Below are positions 11,632-23,453 of a DNA stretch of 64,000 nt, piece after piece. Source of the stretch: Isoetes taiwanensis (lineage: Eukaryota; Streptophyta; Lycopodiopsida; Isoetales; Isoetaceae); assembly GCA_021234155.1 (NCBI GenBank), contig JAJEKV010000415.1:91141-155140 (forward strand), read 5' to 3'. Every line of letters starts with the position of its first letter. Position 1 is the first letter of the stretch. A model generated the notes under the pieces. It had not been told where the DNA came from, did no database searches, and was given only the letters and a program-made list of their open reading frames with translations. Made by a program: the position numbers and the translations under genes.

Positions 11632-12883
11632 TTAACTCCCTATCATTCCAGCGAGGATCCCATGATTTATTCCCCAACGGGAAAAGCCTCTGTAATCAGA
11701 TAGGAGGAAAGGGAAGGCGCCTAATTTAAGGGTAAGACATTTAGGGCAAATCCTGTGGAAAAAGGGATAGAACGCGACTAAAGGGCTCTAAAAGGGGAAC
11801 AGAGAGCTCGCAGGTATGACCATTTCGAAAAACGAAGCTCCTTCTGTTATATTTTTCAACATATCTTTGCCAAAAATGAAATTCATATAGCGAACCTAAT
11901 ATCTGGACGGATAATGAAAACCTTGGATCTTCTGGATCATCCGCGCCTGCATGTCGAGGATAAAGGAATCTGCCAAAGCCTCTAGACGGGACGAATAACC
12001 TAAAATGCAAATTTCAAAATCATAAAATTGTACTTAGCTTTCCATGCAATCGCCTCAGCACATCTGAGGTTTGATGAAGGTAAAAAACATGGCAACGCAA
12101 TCGGATCTCCCATCTGCAAGAAAAAAAAACCAAATGCAAAAGTATAAAAGCATGCCAATCCATATGGCTAACAATATAGAAGTTGGGTCGAATTTTTTTC
12201 ATACCGGGGCAGCACAAAAATGGTAAGGCTGTTTGCCAGGCACTTCGAATCTGCTCTGTGATTAACAAAAATCTCTTCTTGTTTAACGTTTTCAGTCAGA
12301 CAAAATTCATCCACAGAAATGGGAAGCCTCTGCCGGAAGAAATAGCATCTCTTTGCAGCTTTAGCTTCGCATCTAAAGCTCAGGATCTACGCAGTATTGA
12401 TGAGCTTAGCCTAAGAACTGTTTAAAGTTTAAAACTGAAGCTTTGCCGGCTCTGGAGCTGTTGCTGAAGCTCTTGGCCGAAATCAGAAGTGCAGCACCTT
12501 TGAAAATGAAAAAAATCCTCCCCAACTTATATCTAGCAAAAACATAAAAGCATTGCCAATCCATACATGCACGCTTCGACAGCTGGAAGGCCTCAGAACG
12601 GATAAGGCAAAGTTTAGAAATCATAGCAAAAAATGCATCTCCGATTTTTGGAAATCGGGATTTTTTCCCGGCATCTAAATTTTCCAATAAAATCCCAAAA
12701 TCTTAGTAAATTTGGCTAAAAAAAAATTCCAAAAACTTTTCCACCATGCCTGAAACTTCCAAATTAACAAGATTGATCTTTTTGTTGTGTGAATACCATT
12801 TTCTTATATTAAATATATAGTTTGTATCGATTTTTCCTAGCACTGTTAGCAGGTTCATGCAGGTTGGCGCAGACAAATCAGTA
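11632..12883. other. Repeat-like non-coding sequence
   Basis: No gene recognised. The phrase ctgtggaaaaaggg, identical to the right end of the preceding TIR element, recurs at about 11,754. A phrase of the form ataaaagcatgccaatccat recurs at about 12,146 and 12,547. An imperfect inverted pairing is visible around gaagttgggtcgaatttttt (12,180) and its complement near 12,515. This may be an eroded relative of the 10.3 kb element. Confidence 0.4.
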
Positions 12884-13190
12884 GCTGCAATTGCAATCTT
12901 ATGGGTTGAGTGCACAGACAAACCAGTAGCTGCAACATCAATTTTATGGGTACCATGGAAGTCGGTGCTTCGGGAATATAGCTTAGCTGATGGTGTGATG
13001 ACCCACCTGTTATAAACAAGAAATGAAAGCTGCAATTGCAATCTTATGGGTTGAGTGCACAGACAAACCAGTAGCTGCAACTGCAATTTTATGGGTATCA
13101 TGGAGATAAAGTTGGAATAAAGTCGGTCCTTCGGGAATATAGCTTAGCTGATGGTGTGATGACACACCTGTTATAAACAAGAAATGAAAG
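12884..13190. repeat. Tandem duplication, period about 145-160 bp
   Basis: Two adjacent copies begin gctgcaattgcaatcttatg (12,884 and 13,029) and end gttataaacaagaaatgaaa. The second has an extra run of about 20 bases (gagataaagttggaataaag). The duplication explains the repeated peptide phrases in the small minus-strand open frames here, so those are not genes. Confidence 0.8.
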
Positions 13191-16100
13191 CTAAAAACTT
13201 TGGCAACATGTGCTGAAATTAATATACAAAGGAAAAAAAAAGCATCTAAAACATTAAATTGAGTACACAAGGATTTATTTCCATGGCAGCATCCACGCTA
13301 ATTTGTAATGATGGGTATCACGGACTGCATCTAAATCTTTCGAGCTAAATTAGAAATGGTGCCCAGCATCAAACATCATTATCGAGACAACAAATGTATA
13401 CAGGAAAAGGATCCGACTACAGAGAGTTGATGGGCAATGGTACGTGAAGCCCAGAGCAAGCCAAGAAAATGCAGAGAACATTGATGGCGATGTAAAGCAC
13501 ATAAAGCTAAAAATAAGGATAAAAGGAATGAAAAGGCCTTGTCAGTTTGAGGATAGTTGCAACAAACAGTCTTGTTTGCAGAGAGTTGAAGCAGGATGCC
13601 ATAAAAAGATAAAGTTCCTCAATTAACAATATTGTCACAAATGCTTCTTTTAGCGATGGCCCATGTGTTTCTATCTCATATGTCAAAGATATAATTGCAT
13701 GTAAATTAGAGTTGCACACCTTAGCAATGGAGGGTCCATGTGGTTTTGTATGATCGAGTGCTCAAGTCTTAAAATGTTGTTATGGCTCCTTATCATATAG
13801 GTTCTCCAAATTGCAAAGTCTTGCAAATCTTATGGTTAGCCCATAACCAAACAATTACGTAACAAACTCCAATATTTAGATACCACTAGAAATATTCTAT
13901 GTAATATTATGCATAACAACTACTATTCTTAGAAAAATAATGGACCTCATCACACTATATATGGAGAATAAGAGTTTTATATCTTATAACTCTGACAGCT
14001 TATATTTGGCACAAATTGCACTTTCCCTCCAATAAGAATAGGTGATTCATCTTCATGCTAGAGCCAGAGTGCTCATTATATCACCATATAGTTGACACAA
14101 CTTGCAGTTGCTCCCCAAGGCCATTTTAGTTACAAAATGCTTTTCAGGTTGGTGTTAAAGCCCGACAACGTCGGCATCCATAACTAGTAACTATTGAGAT
14201 GGAACTTTTGAAAGTAAGGCATGATATGGGATTGAGTAGTTTGGCCAAGAGAGTCGTATGAAGCTTATGGAGACTTTTGAGTACGGCTATAGCATGGAGC
14301 AATGTTGGCGTAACAGATGAAGCACATAGGTGTTGGATATACATCAATATGACAGCCAGGCTTGTGACTTCCTCGACATGTTTGGATTGTGATCATAATC
14401 TTCACCAATGAGTTAGCTACTTCGACATGGTTGGATTGTATGGGCAGCCTCAGCAATGGCCAGATCTGGGCACATGTTTAATAAATATTGTAATGAACAT
14501 CACATGTTATGGTCATTGCATTGTTCGACTATTGTCATGGTACTTTGATTTGATGTCTCTTGGATCCTCCGGGGTCGGGCCTCTAGTTTCGATGGCCTAG
14601 GTTGCTCCGGCATGCTCATGTTCATCTATGTTTCTCTGTGATATTGTGCTCTGTGACACCGGGCGTAGTTCTCCTGGCAGGGATGCTACGTCACCTCTGT
14701 GACTCCATGGTAAGAGGTCCTCTAGCGCCAGACGTGGGCTGGGAAGGGCATGCACATACAAGGTTCACCCCACCAACTCTGCCAATGGGGCTCCAAATGT
14801 GAGCTAGCTGGCTATTTCTCTACTAACATGGCCTGCAAGTAGGTTGGCTGAGCTTCCCATTGTCCCGGAGCTATGGTTACGATGTTTTGATATTTTGGCT
14901 ATGTTTCTTTGCTTATGCTCATGTTTGGTAGTCCTTGGATTAAGTTGCCATTTCTAGCATTGTACTCACATAGAATCTTTTATTTTGCTTGTGCTTATGT
15001 CTTTGTATCTAAGATTCCAGAGTATTTCCATGCATGCAGTGGCAGCCAGGGATCCCCACTTAGTCCCGAGGACTAACCCCATTGAGTGCATGTGCAGTTA
15101 ACCCGCAAGGCGGTGATCAGGTTGATGGCGGCGATGTAGCTGGGAATTGTGGTTGAATTCCAGAGTTAAAACTTTTCTTTAGCTTGCTTAGCAGTTGTTT
15201 ATACCTATATATTGAGAGTATTGTGGATAGTGCATCATTTGAATTTTATACTCTTTGATGGATAATGGAAGTTAAGAATGGATCGTTTCTAGTTGCAAAA
15301 TGGAAGATTAAATTCTTCACCAATACAATAGTTTCAGTAAAGTTTTTATATTCATTTAGATCTAGCCTAAAGTTAGACAAGATTCCGAGTTGCCAAGAGG
15401 GTCAACTCGGCAGGCTCGTCACATTGTCAGAGATAGATTTTGCGGGTAGGCCATAACCAAATTCAAAGGCTTCAAGGAATAACTCTTTGTGTTATGGGAG
15501 ATAATGATTTTTTTTTTGTTTGGAAACAAAAATAAAAACTCAAAAAACATTAGCAAGTTCATGAATAATATATAAACCATCAAATATAGCACAAGTCCTA
15601 TAACACACTTCTTTTTTCGATACAAAATGTGGCCACGATAACATCATCTCTTTAATATCTTCATAAAAGCTTACTGCACTACAATGATGCAAGACAAAAG
15701 ACATGACCAGAATGATCTGGGCAGAGAATTCAACTAGTGGGGTGTGAAACCCTATCAAATCTGCCCAAAAATTTGTTGTTTTCATCCAAAACACTTAATC
15801 AAAGTGAGCATATGTCGGTTGACTGTTTATTTGCTCACTTATGCTCTTCTCTTCCACAATCATCATCAAAAAGATCCTAGAGAGAGCTTTCCAACACAAT
15901 AAAAAACACTCAAAACAAAATATGAATTCAAAAGTTACGATAAAACTATATTACATCAAATCTGCATGGCATACACTTTGAAAATGTATCTGGATTGAAT
16001 ATTAAAAAAAGCAGATACCTACCTTAATAGATCTAGGTCAAATCTACATAAGCTTTCCAAAAAGCCCAAGATCATCCGAATCTGACCACGGTAGCTCAAG

Positions 16101-17522
16101 TTATGAGCGCAGAAACAATTGATATCCTCTCTCTAGTGCTTCTCTTCTTTATATATTTTTAGTGACTTAGATATTATACAATGGTTTGGTGTAAAAAATT
16201 TCATAAAAATCTTAGTTTTGATTAATACTTTTTTTCCCAACCAAAAATTTGTAAAAAGCATTTGCAAACGTAATGGCCATTATAAATTTCAAAATTTGTT
16301 ACTTGTTTTTAAAACCCAATACTTGCTCAGAGATAGGTTTGTGAGGCCATAATCAAATTCAAATGATTCTCAAGGATTTCCAAAATACAAGGCGTGAATT
16401 TGGAGCCATTCTATATGTACTTCCCACGACTACTCAACTTTTAAAATAGAGCAATCTACAATAGTAAAATGAATATTCTTATTTACTTCTACTCTTAGAG
16501 CATGAAGCAAGGCTAGCACCCTGTGGTGGAGAATGCAAAAGGCAAGAGTTGAATGGCACAATATTTTAGGGCTGCATTGGCGAGGTGGCATTTCGATATA
16601 GCAACAATCTAATGGTTTAGAATAAGCCCATGTTCATTTATGTTGAAATAGAGAAAAGAAAGTCAAGGGCATAGGCAATTTTCTCTCTTTTAGTGACCCA
16701 ATTAATATTGATTATGGATGCCGAGCAAAGAGACAAAAAGGGCAAGGGCATAGGCAATTTTAAGCCTTGAATTCTCTCTTTCAATGAGCCAAATAATGTT
16801 GTTGAGTATTGGAAACTTATATCCTCTTGCAAGGAGTAGGATGTCTGACAAATTGCCAGCTTCAAAGAGGAATCACATGGTTATAAGGTCGAAAGGGGAA
16901 TCGCGCGATTACAAGGTCGGAAGGGTCATTACAATATGATCATTGAATTGACCAATTTATAAGGTAGGAATCTCTAACACATGCATTTCTCAATATGCAT
17001 TGTTACGACTACGAGAATCTTATGTTAGAGCATGTATCACTCGGTTCCTAGAAAGCAGAAATAAAAAATCTGCTAAAATATTGTTGGTCAAGATGCTATA
17101 AGTTTGGAATAGAAGCTCATAATATCATTCATGATGAGATATTGCATCATCACATGCCACAAAGTTATTGGATGTTCAAATAAGAGAAAGCAAATTTTGC
17201 ATATGAAAAATGTTTAAAAGGAGCAGAAAACCTCTTGTCAATTTTCATAATACATTTTACTTAATAAATCCAACTAGAGATCTTGTAAACACAGAAGTTG
17301 CTTCTGAGGATTGATTCAAACAACAAAAAGGATGGAATGTAATGGAGATCCTTGCTCTCTATAAATTGTATGAAAGCTATGATGTCCGTTCTTTGCATAG
17401 GTCAATATTTGTAATCGGTTCTCACAAAATCTTCACCCCATTTGCATATTGCTTTTGTGGATCTGCATTTCATGAGCTCTTATCTATAAAAACATGTTGA
17501 ACCTCATGTAGAGCTTTTTCCT
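13191..17522. other. AT-rich intergenic sequence with a dispersed-repeat segment
   Basis: No supportable gene. The segment at about 15,690-15,905 is related to 38,030-38,190: both contain a phrase of the form atcaaaaagatc followed by gagagagctttccaac and an acAATAAAAA run. This is a dispersed repeat of unknown type. A short phrase gggcataggcaatttt recurs at 16,667 and 16,746. Confidence 0.45.
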
Positions 17523-17750
17523 CTCTGGGTGTTTGGTCTAGTGGTAACACAATAGTTCTAGCAACTATGGACCTTGAGTTCGAGACCGCCCAAATCGCAC
17601 CTCTAAACTGTTGGGCATTAAATCCCACAGATGCAATGTAAAGTGGTTGGGGGCAGGGCCTAATTGAGCAATGTAGTGTGGTGTGTGGTCACATGTCCAG
17701 TTGGATGCTGAGTGGCATGACATTAAAACAATTATCTATGTATCTATCTT
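17523..17750 (+). mobile_element. tRNA-derived SINE
   Basis: The 5' region holds RNA polymerase III promoter boxes: an A box tggtctagtgg (17,534-17,544) and a B box gagttcgagacc (17,576-17,587), about 40 bases apart as in tRNA-derived SINEs. The sequence does not fold as a full tRNA. The body extends about 150 bases beyond the boxes and ends in an AT-rich, tct/atc-repeat tail near 17,730-17,750. I could not identify a clear flanking target duplication. SINEs of this kind are mobilised by LINE machinery. Confidence 0.7.
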
Positions 17751-18900
17751 TCAAAACAAGCTCTTAATATGTCGAGGATCACGAGAACGAGTCTGTTGTA
17801 TCCTCTTAAGTAACACTTGAGTTTCTCTTATTAAACATATACTTCTGGCACATGCCAGGAGCATATCATTGTCATTGGAAGTTGTAGATGCACAAATGTT
17901 CATGATTAAGTCATGTCTGTTGCTTCTTAGTTCCATGCACCATCTCATGACCTATATACGATCTACACTTATTGGCATTCGTAAAAGGGTCACATGGCCC
18001 AATGAAAAGAGAGATAAGTCAAGAGGAACTTCAGAGAAACCAATAAATAAATGGCATGAATAAGATGGTTGTAGACTTCGAAGGATGAAATCACAAGTAG
18101 AATTCTAAGCATGATTATGCTACAAATCATGCATGTGCCCAGAAAATTAGATACTAGGGACTAGATAGGTCAGTTTGATGTAAGAAAGCATGTCTTAAAT
18201 ATTTCATAGAATAAAATGCATGCAAATAGTAGTGATGGTTAAAGAAAACAACAAAGAGTGCATCTATAAAAAATGATAAGAAGCATATGTCTTCAGAGAT
18301 CGTTCACAGGAGCATGCATGTTTTGTTGCTCCTTGGTTGTCCACAATGTATGATTTACAACTTTACCATGCAAATAAATCTGAGTCTTTTTCTATTTGGG
18401 CTATTTGCTTTGTCACTTGTTACTGTTTCTTTGTAGGATGAACTTGTATGGCTAGCAAAATAGTTATATAAGGTTGAACAATCAGATTACTACTTGAAGT
18501 TTATCATTCCAAATGAAGACCTTAGTGGCACTATTGATGACCAACTGAAAAAACAAACAGGTTGGATTTGAAGTCCTCATAGCAAGTGTATGAATATCTG
18601 GATTAGGGTGCACTTAAACGTGTTAAACCTCACTAGATTACAACCAGGCAGCTATCACATATTAAGCAGATATTATAGCATCATACTACATGCAGTGGCT
18701 TCAGGCTAAAAATAGTTTGTCTTGAGAAGATGATCACCAAAAGCTACAAAGTCTTTGGTCATCTATGTATTCCATAGTGGTAGTAACATAAATACAATCG
18801 CATGCACTCTGCTTATTGAGATAACAAGTCTATGCATGCAATAGAGACAATATCGAAGGGCCACATCACACTACGGATTGCCAGGCATTGGCTGCAAAAT
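17751..18900. other. No recognisable feature
   Basis: AT-rich sequence. The right part may belong to the L1-type relic that resumes at 23,454, but I cannot show it by motif. Confidence 0.35.
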
Positions 18901-19051
18901 CTTCAGTGGATAAGACAATGAGAAAGAAGTTTTATTCATTCCATCCTGATATTATGTTAAGGACTCACATAAATCTTGGGCTCAGCCAGCTCTTATACAT
19001 GTTCTTAAGTACAAATGATGGATTGAAATGGAATAACATCAGATATGGTTG
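18901..19051 (+). pseudogene. L1-type LINE ORF2 relic, left fragment
   Basis: A short frame ending TNDGLKWNNIRYG at 19,051 is in the position expected just before the conserved block that resumes at 23,454 (DAKFAGGLGMIDFHLQ). The 4.4 kb TIR element lies between. Identification rests mainly on this continuity and the weak WNNI..GGLG pattern found after the reverse transcriptase domain of plant L1 elements. Confidence 0.4.
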
Positions 19052-19410
19052 CATTAGAGCGGATTTGGGGTCTCAAAACAGCCTCCTATCAGCCATTCCA
19101 TGTCATATTTCCGCTCCTTTTTTCCCATGCCACCTAGGATACCAAACTCTCATAATTACAGATTTGCTTGGAATATTCTCCCGGAATAAGGGGGATCGCA
19201 CATTCATGGCGCCATATGTATTTAATTCTGTTGGTTGTCAGACAGACTGATGCAACACATGGCGCTTCTAAAAAGCCACTTGCATTATAGCATACCGGCA
19301 ACTCATGACGGTGTCTCTTGGTTTGTCAGATACCAAGCGTGTGCGTCACCGATTCTTGTCTTGCGCTATTTTCATTTAGAGGCCATGACCATACAAGCAG
19401 CGCCGCGAAA

Positions 19411-19537
19411 TGAAAGTCTGATACAAAGCTTCAACCTACACATTCAAATTTTGAAATGTAGAATGAAAGTCTGATACAAAGCTTCAACCTACACATTCAA
19501 ATTGAAAATTTGAATGTGTAGGTTGAAGCTTTGTATC
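19411..19537. repeat. Direct repeat followed by a perfect 31-bp-arm hairpin
   Basis: A 40-base unit starting tgaaagtctgatacaaagct occurs at 19,411-19,450 and 19,464-19,503. The last 31 bases of the second copy (19,473-19,503) are followed, after the three bases gaa, by their exact reverse complement (19,507-19,537). A perfect 31-bp stem with a 3-base loop is unusual for drifted non-coding DNA. Confidence 0.9.
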
Positions 19538-19778
19538 ATTTTTTCATGGCAATAGCGATTGCGCCTTAACCGGGATCTTTACTTCATCCCAATACAGGCT
19601 TCCCGCCCCCTACAATTCGAAATTTGAATTTGCTTAATGTATAAAAGCATGGATTGTAGGAGAATGAACTTTTCGATTTCCATATGCACGTTGCAAATTT
19701 CAAAAACGAGGTTAGTATGGACGTTCGGCTCACACGAAGCGAATTGTGCTGGGGCATACAAATCGTACACCTTCATTT

Positions 19779-19827
19779 CGCGCCGTGCGATCCACGCAGT
19801 GTAGAAGTTCGCGCCGTGCGATCCACG
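19779..19827. repeat. Repeated cgccgtgcgatccacgc motif inside the TIR element
   Basis: Two exact copies lie about 31 bases apart near 19,781 and 19,812. Related forms (catggtgtgatccacg and catggtgtgatccatg) lie near the other end at about 22,041 and 22,806. A companion phrase cacacgaagc(g/a)aatt occurs at 19,731 and 21,991. Repeated subterminal motifs are often transposase-binding sites; that role is inferred. Confidence 0.65.
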
Positions 19828-20170
19828 CATGCATCTTGGTATTAAATAGTATGTTAAATTCGAATTATATTGGTGTTCGTTTTCAAATTAAACTCAAATC
19901 ATATAGGTTTAGGAATAAGGTTAAAAAAGGAAGATATTGGATATTTATGGTATTATGGATGGCTCAAATTTGAGACATGCACATAATGGCATTTAATGAT
20001 GGTTGATAGGACTGGAATTCGAATCATTCCTACGATTTTCACATCTAATCCTATGATTTTCACGTCTAATCCAGCCTATATCTATTCCAGCCTAGTTTGG
20101 CACCCATTTCCGCCCATTTTTCGCCCAATCTTCGCTAGTATCCTTCGCCCAATTTCGCTAGTCCATCGCC

Positions 20171-20587
20171 ATGAAGAGATCAGCTAGGGAAGAGCCGGAG
20201 GTGTCCTCCAAGAGGCGCCTATTACGGCTGGAAGAGGCGTTCCCTTCGCTGTTCCCTCCGCTGCCCATGGTTCTTGCTTTGAATGCTTCCGATTCCTCTG
20301 ATGATGAGGAATCAGAGAATGAGGAATCAGAGGAAATTTCGGAGCAGGAGTTCATCAAGGTGTTCTTGAAGGCTGGGAAGGAGATTCTTCAGAGAATGAG
20401 TGGTCTACCGAAGGAGAAGAAGCCGAAGATGATGAAGAAGATGAAGAAGTTGAAGATGAATTCGCTGAATTCGACGAGTTCATGGCGTTGCTAAATGGTA
20501 CATGCATGTTTTCTTTCTTTTCTTAAGCATTCAACTAACAGTTATTTCTTATTTTTTTGTTTTGCAGATGGTGAAGCAGATGAATGA
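20171..20587 (+). CDS. Small acidic protein gene inside the TIR element, probably frameshifted
   Basis: The ATG at 20,171 follows a repeated ttcgcccaatttcgctag-type leader. The frame encodes a basic start (MKRSAREEPEVSSKRR) and a Ser/Asp/Glu-rich stretch (SDSSDDEESENEESEE). Near 20,390 the sense becomes Lys/Met-rich, while another frame becomes strongly acidic (EEAEDDEEDEEVEDEF). That acidic frame reaches a GT donor at 20,498. The intron 20,498-20,567 ends tttgcag, and the joined second exon reads DGEADE then TGA at 20,585-20,587. This suggests one small indel near 20,390, or overlapping-frame use. I do not recognise a family. The acidity would fit a nuclear or chromatin-associated protein; that is inference. 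Confidence 0.45.
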
Positions 20588-23040
20588 AATTTGTTAGGGC
20601 AGAGTACCCTTTTTTTTTCCTTGTTCTTAGCCTCCAGCTTCACACCAACGTGCCTCCAACTTCTATCTTTTTCGAGGGAATGTACATGCCTCCGGGCTAT
20701 TTTCTTACCATATGACTGCAAGCCTCTGGGCTTTTTTGTTGTGAATAGGTGAAGCCTCCGTGCATTTAAATTTCCAAAATGATGTTCTGGTGTAAAGCCA
20801 TACGGCCACAAAAAATTTTGAATGTAAAAAGTTTTTGCTTCTAATTCCATTTGAATATCTAACTTGTTTTTTTTACTGTACATGTTTTGGTGCTTATAGG
20901 ATTTGTGTATATGATAAGGGCAGCTAGTGTAGGCAATTGTGTGAATAGAGCTGAATTGGATGAATGTAGGCAATTGTATAAATTTTATGAATGGATGTGA
21001 ATTGTATGGAAATATGCAATTTTATGATTGGTTGTTTGCTGTACCAGAAGGACATGGACATGTGTGTATTAAAGGTTACCTGAAACAACTAGAATGTTTT
21101 AAGTACATAAAATGCTGCACAGAAAATGACACAAGTCTTTGTAATTGTTAAATTAATTCACATGGTCATTACTTTTCATTGAAAAGAAATCATAATATGA
21201 TATTTATAAACTCAGCCAACTTACATCAGAACTGTTCTGCAACTGTAAACCAACCTAAAACTGGATCGATTCCAAGCAGTGATGACTTTATCATCCTCTA
21301 GCTGCTTCTAAACTATAGAAATGGTGGCGATTGTTTCCTATTTTTCCAACATTTTTATAGAAACGAATTTAGTAGAATTGAATATTTTACCATAAAATTA
21401 AGGTTTTAACTGTAAAATGTCCATTAATTTGGCGAATTTACTATAATTGAGATGCAATATTATCAAATTTTGGCGATTTTATGAAGTTCTTTAGCGTACG
21501 CATCCTAGTAAACCATCGAATCCAGATTTTAAAAAATGGTAAAATATAGCAACTTTACGAAGTTTCACACCTTAAAGTCATCACTGATTCCAAGCACTTG
21601 ATTGTATATGTACAACAAGTGCTTGCAAGGTATGAATCCTCTTATCCTTTCCATGTGGATGAAATCCGGACAACTGCTCGTCCTTATTGGATACTATGTA
21701 TGTGCTATCTTCACGTTTGACTACATAGTCCACATGTTTATTTTTTAAGTAGGTCTTCTCTTGCACAGAATCCACCTTCATTCTCTTTGACTGCTATTTG
21801 CATCTAAAATACTTTACCAACTCTAGTAGTACATAAAGTTATTAGCCCTTTTAAAAAAGCAAACACTTTATCAATAAATGAGCACGTCACATATCCACAC
21901 TTAACTTCAAATAAGACACATATATATTTCTTTTATTAAAAGATAATCAAAGTAATTTTATTATAGGAAGTCATCTTTTTCCAAAAAGATCACACGAAGC
22001 AAATTTTGTATAAGCTAAAGGGTTGGAATATACTAAATTCGCATGGTGTGATCCACGTTCTTGTTTGTTGTCAATAGATAACAACACCAAGTCCCTCATC
22101 AATAGTCTCCCATTTGCGTATAAAATATGTATCATTCCAAGTTTTATTATGTTTTATGAACTAAACTTTTTCAAAAAGGGTCCCAAAGCAAAATACAAAT
22201 ACTTAATCAATAAGCCATCTCTTTACCAACAACCAAAGCTTTATTAAATAAGATTTTTATGTTATTTTATCAAACCTAACAATGTTTCCATATGTGACAC
22301 TTTGTATTAACTGATCCAAAGGCTCACGAAAGCGACATTTTATACAATATGTCTTTAGAGCATTTTGTGTCGTGGCATTAGTAAACACCTCTAATGGAGC
22401 AAATATTTTGTAACTCATTTTTTCAACGGATGCACGTCTTATCAAACATTTATTCATTGCAAGGACACCTTTCTCATAACTTTGAGGCTTGCACAATTCG
22501 CTTAAAAGAGGTCATGAGACGACTTTCAAGCTCAGCTCCCACAACTTTACAACGAAAAACTAGATGCCCATTGCCCTGAATGTATATCTTGGAAAAGCAT
22601 GTCTCTTATGTCCATATGTTAAACAACAACGATGCTAGTAATGCTTTTCCCTAGTCTCAAATCCCCGACATCTGATAAATATAGCCCGAAAAAAAATATT
22701 TGATTCAGTGGGTGAATATAAATCAAGAAGAGGGAAGAAAAAAGAAGCAAGGATCACATGACGCGAAATCTCACTACACATTTACAAAGTGCATATGCAT
22801 TTTCACATGGTGTGATCCATGTATTATTGAGGGTGCAAATTTGCAAATATCCTCCTCTTCAAATCCCTTCCCCCCCTCCCTTCCTTTTTTTTTTTTTGCA
22901 ATATACTATCCATAGCTTGTCCGCACATCGCCTCGTCGTTGTCGCTTAACTCTATGCTCGCCCCTCATCGATGCTATAACATACTCACCCATGAACCTTT
23001 GGAGACATAACCTCCTACTTCTTGACCTTGAGTGTTCTGT
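20588..23040. other. AT-rich interior of the TIR element
   Basis: I find no transposase-like frame. Short open frames occur on both strands without recognisable motifs. A C/T-rich run lies at 22,866-22,900. Confidence 0.5.
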
Positions 23041-23453
23041 AAATGGGGCAAAAACACAAACACTATTGGAGACTTGGATTCCAAATGAAGAGTGAAGGCG
23101 GAGAGGATGCACGTAGCGGCGCTAATGTGAACAATGGAAATATTGGCGCCAAAATTTGATAAGGTGGTTGGTGCATGTGGGCATGTGCACAGTAGGCGAA
23201 AAAACTAGCCATTATTTTGGTCCGCGATACGATTTTCGAAAAATGCGGGCCATTAATGTGGTTGCAATGAATGCACAAACGTCCTATGAAATTTCGCCAT
23301 GTGGATGCCAAGCAAGCCTGCTCCTCTTTCTACTTGCCAACTAATACTGACTTTGGAAAAAAATGCGCAAACATCATTGGTCGCGAGAAACATGACGTGG
23401 AATTCTGGCATCCAAGTTATGGGCCATTTTGAGACCCCAAATCCACCCTAATG

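Larger units (their letters stand above)
19052..23453. mobile_element. 4.4 kb TIR DNA transposon, probably non-autonomous
   Basis: The left end (from 19,052) reads cattagagcggatttggggt and the right end, reverse-complemented (from 23,453), reads cattagggtggatttggggt. Both continue tctcaaaa, giving 25 of 27 matches. Weaker pairing extends to about 65 bases (attccatgtcat against attccacgtcat). The element sits inside an L1-type relic. No transposase domain is recognisable. It contains a small acidic-protein gene, a perfect hairpin and recurring subterminal motifs. The superfamily is undetermined: no clear target duplication, and the ends are not CACTA, hAT or Harbinger-like. Confidence 0.7.

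Noticed and set aside
12703-13270. Minus-strand genes with repeated peptide phrases
   Set aside because: They arise from the 145-bp tandem duplication and carry no recognisable domain.
17534-17587. A tRNA gene
   Set aside because: A and B boxes are present, but no cloverleaf or acceptor stem closes, and the unit continues for 150 more bases to a repeat tail. A SINE explains it better.
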